From Candidatus Hydrogenedentota bacterium (GTDB taxonomy: Bacteria > Hydrogenedentota > Hydrogenedentia > Hydrogenedentales > SLHB01): a DNA stretch of 8,538 bases. A program made the position numbers and the translations under genes. Shown here piece after piece: positions 1 to 5,516 of this stretch (its first letter is position 1; each line of letters starts with the position of its first letter). A model generated the notes under the pieces. The model saw nothing but the letters and a program-made list of their open reading frames with translations, had not been told where the DNA came from and ran no database searches. The stretch is from assembly GCA_023384315.1 (NCBI GenBank), contig JAHDWY010000007.1, positions 1 through 8,538 of the forward strand. Direction: 5' to 3'.

Positions 1-1033
1 AGAGGGTGTTGTCGAGCCAGGCGGCGACGGGAGGCGAGAGACGTCCGGCGTGGCCGAGGCTCATGGTCACGGAGAAGACGAGCAGGTACGCGATGGCGAT
101 GACGATGCTGATGCCGAAACTGATGCCGAGTCCGCCGCGGCGGACGCGCATGGCGAAGGGTATGGCGAGCCAGATCATGACGAAGCTAAGCGCGGGCTGC
201 GAGAACTTTGCGTGGTAGTCGACCCACAGCGAACTTGCCGGGATCGCGCGTTTCTCGGCGCTCAGGATCTCGCTCATGAGTTCGCCGGAGGTCTTGGTCT
301 CCATGGGCTGTTCGAGGGCGAAAAGCTCGTCGGGCGATTCGCTGAACGGCGCCGGTTCCTGACGGATGCGCCGGCCCTTGGCCTCGCGATCGCCGGAGAT
401 GGTGTACCAACGTCCGTCCTCGAGGAACCATTGGTTCAGGGTCTCGTCCCAATAGATGCGGCGGGCCTCCACCTGCTCGAAGACGTCGCCCTCATCGGCG
501 TGCAACAGGACCCCCTCACCGGTGAGGGCGATGCGGTTAAACTTGTCGATGTGGCAAGTCCATTTCTCGCTGAGGCTCGCCCAACTGACGCCTTTGCGCT
601 GAAACTCGGGGCTTTGGGAGAAGTAGTTCTCGTCGATTCGGTTCGCTTCTCGGGCGGCGATGGCGCCGACAGATTCGTTGAACGCGAAGAGGGCGACCGC
701 AAAAGCGAGGCAAACTGCAAGGGGCATGAACACGAGCCGCCGCAGACTGATCCCGCCCGCGAGGACTGCCGTGATCTCGTTGTTCTGCGCGGCGTCGCCG
801 AGGACCAAGAGCCCCGTGATGAGGACGGCGAAGGGCGCGATGCGATAGAGGATCTGCGGAATGAAGGCGATGTAATACCGTACGACCACATCGTAGGGCA
901 CGTTGTATTTCAGAATGTCGATCTCGCGGTGCGTCAACAGGTCAATGAGCACATAGATCGCGACGAGCGCGAACACGGCACGGAGCAGGGTCCACGTCAT
1001 GCGCCAGAACAGATAGCGGTCCAGCGTCTTCAT
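1..1033 (-). CDS. lptG: LptG-type lipopolysaccharide export permease (YjgP/YjgQ family), C-terminus cut by window edge
   Basis: Reading the minus strand from ATG at 1033 gives an uninterrupted frame of 344 codons to the left edge (begins MKTLDRYLFWRM). It has the YjgP/YjgQ layout: TM1 at about residues 13-33, TM2 at about 55-80, the conserved cytoplasmic stretch AQNNEITAVLAGGISLRRL after it, TM3 near 105-125, a soluble beta-jellyroll region, then hydrophobic helices near the end (FVMIWLAIPFAM and FGISIVIAIAYLLVFSV). In the family, LptG pairs with LptF as the inner-membrane part of the LptB2FG transporter, which extracts LPS and passes it to LptC/LptA. The start overlaps the lptF stop as ATGA (1033-1030), which implies translational coupling. 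By family length only about 15 residues should be missing. Assignment as LptG rather than LptF rests on its second place in the pair; membership of the family is firm. Confidence 0.9.
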   Translation of the reverse strand, partial: MKTLDRYLFWRMTWTLLRAVFALVAIYVLIDLLTHREIDILKYNVPYDVVVRYYIAFIPQILYRIAPFAVLITGLLVLGDAAQNNEITAVLAGGISLRRLVFMPLAVCLAFAVALFAFNESVGAIAAREANRIDENYFSQSPEFQRKGVSWASLSEKWTCHIDKFNRIALTGEGVLLHADEGDVFEQVEARRIYWDETLNQWFLEDGRWYTISGDREAKGRRIRQEPAPFSESPDELFALEQPMETKTSGELMSEILSAEKRAIPASSLWVDYHAKFSQPALSFVMIWLAIPFAMRVRRGGLGISFGISIVIAIAYLLVFSVTMSLGHAGRLSPPVAAWLDNTL

Positions 1034-2196
1034 ACGCGGTCCACCCGCCAGATGGCGACCATGCCCAACGCCATGAGCAGCAAGCTCGGCGCGAGCGCCC
1101 GCAGGATTGCTCCGTTAATGGTCACCAACTCCGAAGGCTCGAGCAGTGCGCGGGCCATATAGAAGATGAAGATAATGCCGACGCCGAGGGCAAAGCTGAA
1201 GGACTTGCCCGCGCGGGGAGACCGGACGGCGAGCGGGGCGGCGAGAAAGCTCACCGCGAGACACGCCAGAGGCAGTGTGATGCGATCGGCGATTTCCTCG
1301 CGGGTCTTGCGGAGGTCTTCGACGCTGGACTTCGTGGGCAGGGCATCCGCCTGTTGCTTAGCGTCCCTTTCGTAGGCGAGTAACTCCTCCAGCGATAGCG
1401 TTCGGCGTTGGCTAGGCGCTTGCCGCAGAAAAGTGGTGGGCACCGAGATAGTCCATTTCGGAAACACGAGGGGCGCCACGGTCTCGTCCTTTTGCGGGCG
1501 GATGATGCGACCGTCAAGAAGATCCAGCCGCGCGCCATCGGGACTATCCACAAACTGGGCGGATTTTGCGTAGAAGACCCATTCGCCGTCGCTGCGCGTG
1601 TCGCGGATCACGACGTCATTGAGGGTTTTGGTTTCGGCGTCTCGGGATCCGAAGTACACGCGCCAGTCGCCTACTTCCTGGACTGAGCCAGGCGGCAGGA
1701 CTTCGAGGGTGATGCGCTGGGGAAGTTCGACGAAGATGATATGACTGGCCTTCTCCGCGGCCCAGGGCTGCACGCGGTCCATCAGAAAAAACGATAGCCC
1801 GCTGAGCACGAGGCCGACGCCAATCACCGGGGCAATCGCGCGCTTCAATGGAATTCCGGCGGCCTTCATGGCGGTGATTTCGTTGTTCTCGGCAAGCCGG
1901 CCGAAAGCGAGCAGGATCCCCATCATGTAGGTGATGGGGATGATGTACGCGGCGAGGGTCGGGGAAAAGTAAAAGACCAGCCGGGCCACGTCCCATCCCG
2001 TGATAAACTCCAGCGGCAAGACAAGGCGGCGTTCGCGTAGTTCATTGGCTACGCCCACGAAGCCAATGATAAGGATGGCCATGGCCGCGGGCACCGCGAT
2101 TTCCCAGAGGGTGTAGCGCGTCAGGAGCCCGAAGAAGGGCCCGAACCGCCGCTCCCGTGCCGGGGCCGCCAACCGTTTGCCGAGAATTCCGTCCAA
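1030..2196 (-). CDS. lptF: LptF-type lipopolysaccharide export permease (YjgP/YjgQ family)
   Basis: About 388 residues. TM helices are visible near the N-terminus (WEIAVPAAMAILIIGFVG), then LAAYIIPITYMMGILLAFG followed by the family motif ENNEITAMKAAGIPLKRA, then a third helix (GVGLVLSGLSFFLMD). A soluble jellyroll region follows, and three C-terminal helices (ITLPLACLAVSFLAAPLAV; FALGVGIIFIFYMARALL; LRALAPSLLLMALGMVAIW). This is the classic LptF/LptG architecture of the LPS exporter permease. There is no ATG near the start. I chose the TTG at 2196 because GGAG (2205-2202) sits 5 nt upstream of it; a TTG at 2214 in the same frame would add six residues but lacks a Shine-Dalgarno. The gene has its own promoter and overlaps lptG by 4 nt. 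It is separated from the flagellar operon by a terminator-like hairpin, so it is probably expressed independently of motility. Confidence 0.9.
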   Translation of the reverse strand: MDGILGKRLAAPARERRFGPFFGLLTRYTLWEIAVPAAMAILIIGFVGVANELRERRLVLPLEFITGWDVARLVFYFSPTLAAYIIPITYMMGILLAFGRLAENNEITAMKAAGIPLKRAIAPVIGVGLVLSGLSFFLMDRVQPWAAEKASHIIFVELPQRITLEVLPPGSVQEVGDWRVYFGSRDAETKTLNDVVIRDTRSDGEWVFYAKSAQFVDSPDGARLDLLDGRIIRPQKDETVAPLVFPKWTISVPTTFLRQAPSQRRTLSLEELLAYERDAKQQADALPTKSSVEDLRKTREEIADRITLPLACLAVSFLAAPLAVRSPRAGKSFSFALGVGIIFIFYMARALLEPSELVTINGAILRALAPSLLLMALGMVAIWRVDRV

Positions 2197-2240
2197 GAGT
2201 GCTCCAATTCGCAAATGCCGGGTAGGTTCGCAAGAGGGGG

Positions 2241-2270
2241 ATTATAGCGAACGTGCGTTGCGCCAGCCAA
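2241..2270 (-). promoter_or_regulatory. Sigma-70-type promoter of lptFG
   Basis: The minus strand reads TTGGCT (2270-2265), an 18-nt spacer, then a perfect TATAAT (2246-2241). The -35 matches the consensus at four of six positions. The transcription start would fall near 2234, giving a leader of about 38 nt to the TTG at 2196. It lies downstream of the flaG hairpin, so it fits an independent housekeeping promoter for the LPS export genes. Confidence 0.6.
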
Positions 2271-2289
2271 GGCAGTGCTGGCGAGGGGT

Positions 2290-2329
2290 CAACACAACGG
2301 CGCCCCGGTGGCGTGAACCACCGGGGCGC
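2290..2329 (-). terminator. Hairpin terminator after flaG
   Basis: A perfect 12-bp stem, GCGCCCCGGTGG (2300-2311) with CCACCGGGGCGC (2318-2329), closes a 6-nt loop. It starts 26 nt after the flaG stop. On the minus strand it is followed by CGTTGTGTTG, which is only moderately U-rich. It fits an intrinsic terminator of the flagellin 2-flagellin 1-flaG unit, though the weak U tract could mean leaky termination. Confidence 0.6.
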
Positions 2330-2355
2330 TCTACGGGAATCAAATCAATGGCGCG

Positions 2356-2700
2356 TTACGCGTTCTCGTCAAACAACAGACCTTGAATCTGGCGAATCTT
2401 GGACGCGATGCGCAGCAGATCGTCGGGAGGTATCTGCTTAATCACCTCGTCCGCGTCGTTCACGATTTGCACAATAATACGCTTGCTCTCGTTATCGATC
2501 CGCAGTCGCGTACCGGTTCCTTCGGTCAATTGAACTCGTTCAACTTCGCGCGCCTCTACTTTCGCCGGCTTTGGACTTTCGGGCGCCTGTTGCGCCGCTT
2601 CTTTTGGCGCTGACGCGGGAACGCCTCCAGAAGGAGTCCGAGCCAACGACGGATCGTTCAGAGCGCGCAGCTCTGATCCCGTCACGCTTCGTACTCCCAT
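2356..2700 (-). CDS. flaG: FlaG family flagellar protein
   Basis: 114 residues. The N-terminal half (about 1-55) is low-complexity and rich in Pro, Ala and Glu. The C-terminal half (about 62-113) is a FlaG domain with its typical features: LRIDNESKRIIVQIVND, then EVIKQIPPDDLLRIASKI and a terminal GLLFDENA. FlaG proteins sit beside flagellin or fliD genes and influence filament length in some species; the molecular role is not settled. The start at 2700 has a Shine-Dalgarno AGGGAG 7 nt upstream. The gene follows flagellin 1 by 103 nt, in which a CCGCGG-stemmed hairpin with AGGGAUG in its loop occurs. It is the last gene of the sigma-28-driven unit, just before a hairpin terminator. Confidence 0.9.
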   Translation of the reverse strand: MGVRSVTGSELRALNDPSLARTPSGGVPASAPKEAAQQAPESPKPAKVEAREVERVQLTEGTGTRLRIDNESKRIIVQIVNDADEVIKQIPPDDLLRIASKIRQIQGLLFDENA

Positions 2701-2770
2701 CGGTCGTCTCCCTGGGCGGTCGGGACCCGCAGGTTACTCGCCGGGATCCGTACCCGATCTCCGGCCAATC

Positions 2771-2792
2771 CCGCGGACATCCCTACCCGCGG
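2771..2792 (-). promoter_or_regulatory. Hairpin with GGA loop between flagellin 1 and flaG (candidate CsrA site)
   Basis: A perfect 6-bp stem of CCGCGG arms (2771-2776 and 2787-2792) presents a 10-nt loop that reads GUAGGGAUGU in the transcript. Loop-presented ANGGAUG is the known CsrA/RsmA recognition form. It lies 11 nt after the flagellin 1 stop and about 70 nt before the flaG start. The structure is seen in the sequence; the ligand is inferred. Confidence 0.5.
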
Positions 2793-2803
2793 TTCCTGCG
2801 TAC

Positions 2804-3619
2804 CTACCGCAATAACGTCAATGCCGTTTGCGGCAACACATTCGGCTGCGCCAACCCCCTACTACCCGCGGCTTCCAGGATTTGGTTTCGGGTAAACCCG
2901 CAGGTCTCACGGGCGATATCCGCATCACGGATGGCGCTTTCCGACGCGGCCGAATTCTCCTCCTGGATCGCCAGGGTATTGATGGTGAACTCGAGTCGAT
3001 TCTGGAATGCGCCCAAGTCGCTGCGCAAGGATGTCACGCTGCGAATGGCCCGGTCCACGGTGCTCAGTGCCGCCACGGCGGACGCCGCGTTCGACACACG
3101 CACGGCGCTGACGCCGAGGTCGCGGGTCGAGGCCCCCTGCACGACAATGCGCAGGGTTTGTCCCTGTTGCGAGCCCGCCTGCAGCGTCACCGTCTGCGAA
3201 CCGCTCAGCACGCGAATTCCGTTGAACTCGGTGTCGAAGGCGATATCGTCGATCTGGTCGAGCAACTGCAAGACTTCGTTGTTCAACGCCGCCTGGTTTT
3301 CCGTGCTTTGCGTTCCGTTCGCGGCCTGGACCGCCAGTTCGCGCACGCGCTGCAGGATATTCGTGGTTTCGCTCAGCGCGCCTTCGGCGGTCTGCACGAG
3401 GCTGACGCCATCCTGCGCATTACGCTGCGCAACCTGGGTGCCGCGCACCACCGAGCGGAATCCCTCGGCAATCGCCAAACCGGCGGCATCGTCGGCCGCC
3501 CGGTTGATGCGCAGCCCGCTTGCCAACCGTTCCAGACTGACGTTCAACGCATCCGTTGAACGATTCAGAATACGTCCCGCGTTCAGCGCGGCAAGATTCG
3601 TATTGATTCTAAGTCCCAT
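2804..3619 (-). CDS. fliC: Flagellin 1, with divergent C-terminal D0 segment
   Basis: A 271-residue short flagellin with only the D0/D1 core: N-terminal MGLRINTN and ASGLRIN motifs, a coiled D1 region, and no D2/D3 insert. I chose ATG 3619 because AAGGAGGG lies 7 nt upstream and the protein then starts like its paralogues; an ATG 24 nt earlier would add MPLKEGKT, which is the translated ribosome-binding region. Compared by hand with flagellin 2, residues 28-239 differ at only 5 positions, but the last 33 residues carry 12 substitutions and lack the final Gly. Several are harsh for a polymerising helix: Val249 to Glu, Val255 to Gly, Ser259 to Pro. The frame is intact. It has no sigma-28 promoter of its own and probably depends on read-through from flagellin 2. 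It may be a minor or specialised filament subunit, or an early stage of decay. Confidence 0.92.
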   Translation of the reverse strand: MGLRINTNLAALNAGRILNRSTDALNVSLERLASGLRINRAADDAAGLAIAEGFRSVVRGTQVAQRNAQDGVSLVQTAEGALSETTNILQRVRELAVQAANGTQSTENQAALNNEVLQLLDQIDDIAFDTEFNGIRVLSGSQTVTLQAGSQQGQTLRIVVQGASTRDLGVSAVRVSNAASAVAALSTVDRAIRSVTSLRSDLGAFQNRLEFTINTLAIQEENSAASESAIRDADIARETCGFTRNQILEAAGSRGLAQPNVLPQTALTLLR

Positions 3620-3643
3620 AGTTTTACCCTCCTTGAGTGGCAT

Positions 3644-3665
3644 GTCGGGGCATCCCTACCCCAAC
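3644..3665 (-). promoter_or_regulatory. Leader hairpin of flagellin 1 with GGA in the loop (candidate CsrA site)
   Basis: In the transcript GUUGGGG pairs with CCCCGAC (7 bp, one G-U pair) and closes the 8-nt loop UAGGGAUG. The hairpin ends 10 nt upstream of the AGGAGGG Shine-Dalgarno, which itself contains GGA. The same layout occurs before flagellins 2 and 3. Confidence 0.5.
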
Positions 3666-3764
3666 TGCGTGTACAACTGCCTGGTTACTCGCCACGGCGC
3701 ACGTGCCGGCGGCGGTACCGTGTCCCGGTGTCGATCACCTCCCTTCCGGACGGAGTTCACCTGT

Positions 3765-3788
3765 TGGCCGGGGCCCACGCCCCGGCCA
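3765..3788 (-). repeat. Strong intercistronic hairpin between flagellins 2 and 1
   Basis: A perfect 10-bp GC-rich stem, TGGCCGGGGC with GCCCCGGCCA, closes a 4-nt loop. It lies 36 nt after the flagellin 2 stop. No U tract follows on the minus strand, so it is not a standard intrinsic terminator. It could protect the flagellin 2 mRNA 3' end or lower downstream expression. Confidence 0.55.
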
Positions 3789-3824
3789 GTGGTGAAGCTC
3801 GAATTACCCCATCACCCCGGCGGT

Positions 3825-4643
3825 TTAGCCGCCGAGAAGCTGTAACGCGGTCTGAGGAATCAGATTGGATTGGGCGAGCACGGACGTCCCCGCACTGACC
3901 AGAATCTGGTTTCGTGTGAACGTAATGGTCTCGCGGGCGATGTCTGCGTCGCGGATCGCGCTTTCGGACGCCGCCGAGTTCTCTTCCTGAATCGCCAGGG
4001 TGTTGATGGTGAACTCGAGGCGGTTCTGGAAGGCGCCGAGGTCGCTGCGCAACGAGGTCACGCTGCGAATCGCGCGGTCCACGGTGCTCAGGGCCGCCAC
4101 GGCGGATGCCGCGTTCGACACCCTCACCGCGCTGATGCCCAGGTCGCGGGTTGACGCGCCCTGCACGACGATCCGCAGGGTCTGTCCCTGCTGCGCGCCC
4201 GCCTGCAAGGTCACCGTCTGCGAACCGCTCAACACCCGGAGCCCGTTGAACTCGGTGTCGAAGGCGATATCGTCGATCTGGTCGAGGAGCTGCAGGACTT
4301 CGTTGTTGAGCGCCGCCTGGTTTTCCGTGCTCTGCGTACCGTTGGCCGCCTGGACCGCCAGTTCGCGAATACGCTGCAGAATGTTGGTCGTTTCGCTCAG
4401 CGCGCCTTCGGCGGTCTGCACAAGGCTGACGCCGTCTTGTGCGTTACGCTGGGCGACCTGCGTGCCGCGCACGACCGACTGGAAGCCTTCCGCAATTGCC
4501 AGTCCCGCCGCGTCATCCGCTGCCCGGTTGATGCGAAGCCCGCTGGCGAGGCGCTCCAGACTCGTGTTCAACTGGGATGTCGAACGGGCGAGAATGCGAG
4601 CCGAGTTCAGTGCAGCCGTATTGGTGTTGATCCTGAGACCCAT
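3825..4643 (-). CDS. fliC: Flagellin 2 (main flagellin of the sigma-28 operon)
   Basis: A 272-residue flagellin subunit of the extracellular filament, exported by the flagellar type III apparatus. N-terminal D0/D1 spans about 1-140 (MGLRINTN, LERLASGLRIN, LQRIRELAVQAANGT at 89-103). A short linker follows, and C-terminal D1/D0 spans about 185-272, ending in FTRNQILVSAGTSVLAQSN and PQTALQLLGG. It is much shorter than the roughly 490-residue Salmonella FliC because it lacks D2/D3. ATG 4643 follows a CGGAGGA Shine-Dalgarno by 7 nt. It is the first gene after an exact sigma-28 promoter and a leader of about 505 nt full of GGA motifs, which suggests strong post-transcriptional control. Its C-terminus matches flagellin 3 closely, so it looks fully functional. 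Confidence 0.96.
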   Translation of the reverse strand: MGLRINTNTAALNSARILARSTSQLNTSLERLASGLRINRAADDAAGLAIAEGFQSVVRGTQVAQRNAQDGVSLVQTAEGALSETTNILQRIRELAVQAANGTQSTENQAALNNEVLQLLDQIDDIAFDTEFNGLRVLSGSQTVTLQAGAQQGQTLRIVVQGASTRDLGISAVRVSNAASAVAALSTVDRAIRSVTSLRSDLGAFQNRLEFTINTLAIQEENSAASESAIRDADIARETITFTRNQILVSAGTSVLAQSNLIPQTALQLLGG

Positions 4644-4670
4644 AGTTCTGTCCTCCGTGAGTGGTTAGCC

Positions 4671-4688
4671 GTGCGCATCCATGCGCAC
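4671..4688 (-). promoter_or_regulatory. Leader hairpin of flagellin 2 with GGA tetraloop (candidate CsrA site)
   Basis: GUGCGCA pairs perfectly with UGCGCAC around the tetraloop UGGA. It ends 13 nt upstream of the CGGAGGA Shine-Dalgarno of flagellin 2. A GGA-loop hairpin plus a GGA in the Shine-Dalgarno is the two-site arrangement known for CsrA on the Bacillus hag leader. Confidence 0.5.
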
Positions 4689-4738
4689 ATCATCCCTGTG
4701 AAACCCGCCGTCCCTTTCGGCCGGTTCCTTTTGCGACG

Positions 4739-4755
4739 GTCTTTCCCTACAAGAC
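4739..4755 (-). promoter_or_regulatory. GGA-loop hairpin in the long leader
   Basis: GUCUU pairs with AAGAC (5 bp) around the 7-nt loop GUAGGGA. It is one of the repeated hairpins in this leader that place AGGGA in an apical loop. Confidence 0.35.
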
Positions 4756-5065
4756 TGCCGCAGTCCGAAGAGACTTCGTGCTTCGTACCCCGCGCACTTC
4801 CCTGTGTGCCCGTTCCGGGTCCGCTGCACTACGTCTCGTCATCCCTGTTTCGCGGTTGGTTAGCTGTTCTGCGCGGGTTCCCTTAACCCCGCAGGCGATT
4901 GGCGTGTGCGTTTCCCCCCGGCGCCGTCCTTGCTCACCGTCCCGGGTGTGCAAGGCGGTCGTTCCCGGCGGAGCCGCAGGCGCGTGTCCCTAACGTGCGC
5001 CGCGGTTGACCGATTCGGGCGAAGGTCTCCCCCAATCTTCCGCTGTGACCGCTTTTCAACTGTTT

Positions 5066-5085
5066 CCGCGCCGTCCGTGGCGCGG
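5066..5085 (-). promoter_or_regulatory. GGA-loop hairpin in the long leader (best stem)
   Basis: CCGCGCC pairs perfectly with GGCGCGG (7 bp) around a 6-nt loop that reads ACGGAC in the transcript. It is the most stable of the GGA-loop hairpins inside the long leader, about 65 nt from the predicted 5' end. Confidence 0.45.
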
Positions 5086-5154
5086 GCGATTGGCCGTCCC
5101 TGCCTTTCGCGGTGGCCGGTATCGACTGAGTCCATTCCGGCCTTTCTACGATTT

Positions 5155-5181
5155 TTATCGGCAACTTTAGTGGAAACTTTA
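5155..5181 (-). promoter_or_regulatory. Sigma-28 (FliA) promoter of the flagellin 2-flagellin 1-flaG unit
   Basis: The minus strand reads TAAAGTTT (5181-5174), an 11-nt spacer, then GCCGATAA (5162-5155). This matches the enterobacterial FliA consensus at every position, including spacing. AT-rich DNA lies directly upstream. The transcription start should be near 5148, about 505 nt before the flagellin 2 start codon, so this is a promoter with a very long leader. No gene between it and flagellin 2 could be the alternative target. Confidence 0.88.
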
Positions 5182-5450
5182 GCGTTTTTTTGAAAGAAAT
5201 TTTCGGGGTATTCAGGGGCAAGTAATTAATTTACAGAGCTAAGAAAAACCATAGAAGGTCTTGCTTGTCTATCTCGTAAGTCATTTATTATAAATGAATT
5301 AATGCAAGTCGCGTTTTCGTGATTGCCTTGGAATTTCGAATCAATTTTTGTCAACTAATAACTAGGCGGCCAAAGATTTTTTCGGCAGATTCCAGAAATT
5401 TGCGGATTCGGTAGGTACTGCGGAACGGGCTGCGCGGTAGATCGCGCACA
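5182..5450. other. AT-rich non-coding spacer with a perfect inverted repeat
   Basis: This stretch between the flagellin 3 terminator and the sigma-28 promoter has no credible gene on either strand and is clearly more AT-rich than its surroundings. It holds a perfect 17-nt palindrome, TCATTTAT-T-ATAAATGA (5281-5297), and a 6-bp hairpin at 5431-5448 just past the terminator. The part next to the promoter may help polymerase binding. Confidence 0.6.
5281..5297. repeat. Perfect 17-nt AT-rich inverted repeat, operator-like
   Basis: TCATTTAT and ATAAATGA are exact reverse complements around a single central T. The palindrome sits about 100 nt upstream of the sigma-28 -35 element. Its size and symmetry fit a dimeric regulator site, but nothing identifies the protein, and chance palindromes are more likely in AT-rich DNA. 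Confidence 0.35.
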
Positions 5451-5486
5451 CAAAACAACAGGAGCGCCTCGCTGCGGAGGCGCTCC
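5451..5486 (-). terminator. Intrinsic terminator of flagellin 3
   Basis: A perfect 10-bp stem, GGAGCGCCTC with GAGGCGCTCC (5461-5470 and 5477-5486), closes a 6-nt loop. On the minus strand it is followed by TGTTGTTTTG, a U-rich tail. It begins about 30 nt after the flagellin 3 stop, so flagellin 3 is monocistronic. Confidence 0.85.
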
Positions 5487-5516
5487 ATATTGGAACCAAC
5501 TTTGATTCTCGCCGGG

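Larger units (their letters stand above)
4644..5148 (-). ncRNA. Long GGA-rich leader of flagellin 2 mRNA, candidate CsrA-binding or CsrA-titrating RNA
   Basis: Counting from the predicted transcription start near 5148, the leader is about 505 nt. By hand count it contains 25 GGA triplets on the transcribed strand against one UCC; 14 are in the CsrA-type context ANGGA. The flagellin 2 coding strand has about 11 GGA in 819 nt, roughly a quarter of that density. Two copies of ACAGGGAUG occur (4699-4691 and 4848-4840). GGA falls in the loop of several simple hairpins: 4671-4688, 4707-4721, 4739-4755, 4794-4809, 4935-4948 and 5066-5085. At 4873-4892 the loop is AAGGG, so the final A of GGA is in the closing pair. 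No open frame here has a convincing start or protein-like composition. The RNA could be only a leader, or could also be released as a CsrB-like small RNA. The CsrA link is inferred. Confidence 0.5.

Noticed and set aside
50..1162. 370-codon open frame on the plus strand
   Set aside because: It is antisense to lptG and the end of lptF. Its product is acidic and resembles no family, and the minus-strand frame gives a clear LptG protein with membrane helices.
3620..3643. Earlier ATG for flagellin 1 adding MPLKEGKT
   Set aside because: The extension is the translated Shine-Dalgarno region; all three flagellins start naturally at MGLRIN.
2571..3845. 424-codon open frame on the plus strand across flagellin 1
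   Set aside because: It is a mirror frame of flagellin 1 and its flanks; similar mirrors appear opposite flagellins 2 and 3 (4000-4668 and 5490-6332), as expected from high-GC codon use.
4644..5148. CRISPR array or tandem repeat explanation for the repeated CATCCCT-like motifs in the leader
   Set aside because: The motifs are short, irregularly spaced and have no constant repeat unit of 20-40 nt; they are better explained as GGA-loop motifs.
4747..5221. Possible small genes (68-95 codons, minus strand) in the long leader
   Set aside because: They are Arg- and Pro-rich, overlap each other in different frames, lack convincing ribosome-binding sites and look like no protein family. A structured RNA explains the region better.
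5326..5354. TTGACA (minus strand, 5354-5349) as a sigma-70 promoter
   Set aside because: No acceptable -10 element lies 16-18 nt downstream, and the sigma-28 promoter explains transcription of flagellin 2.
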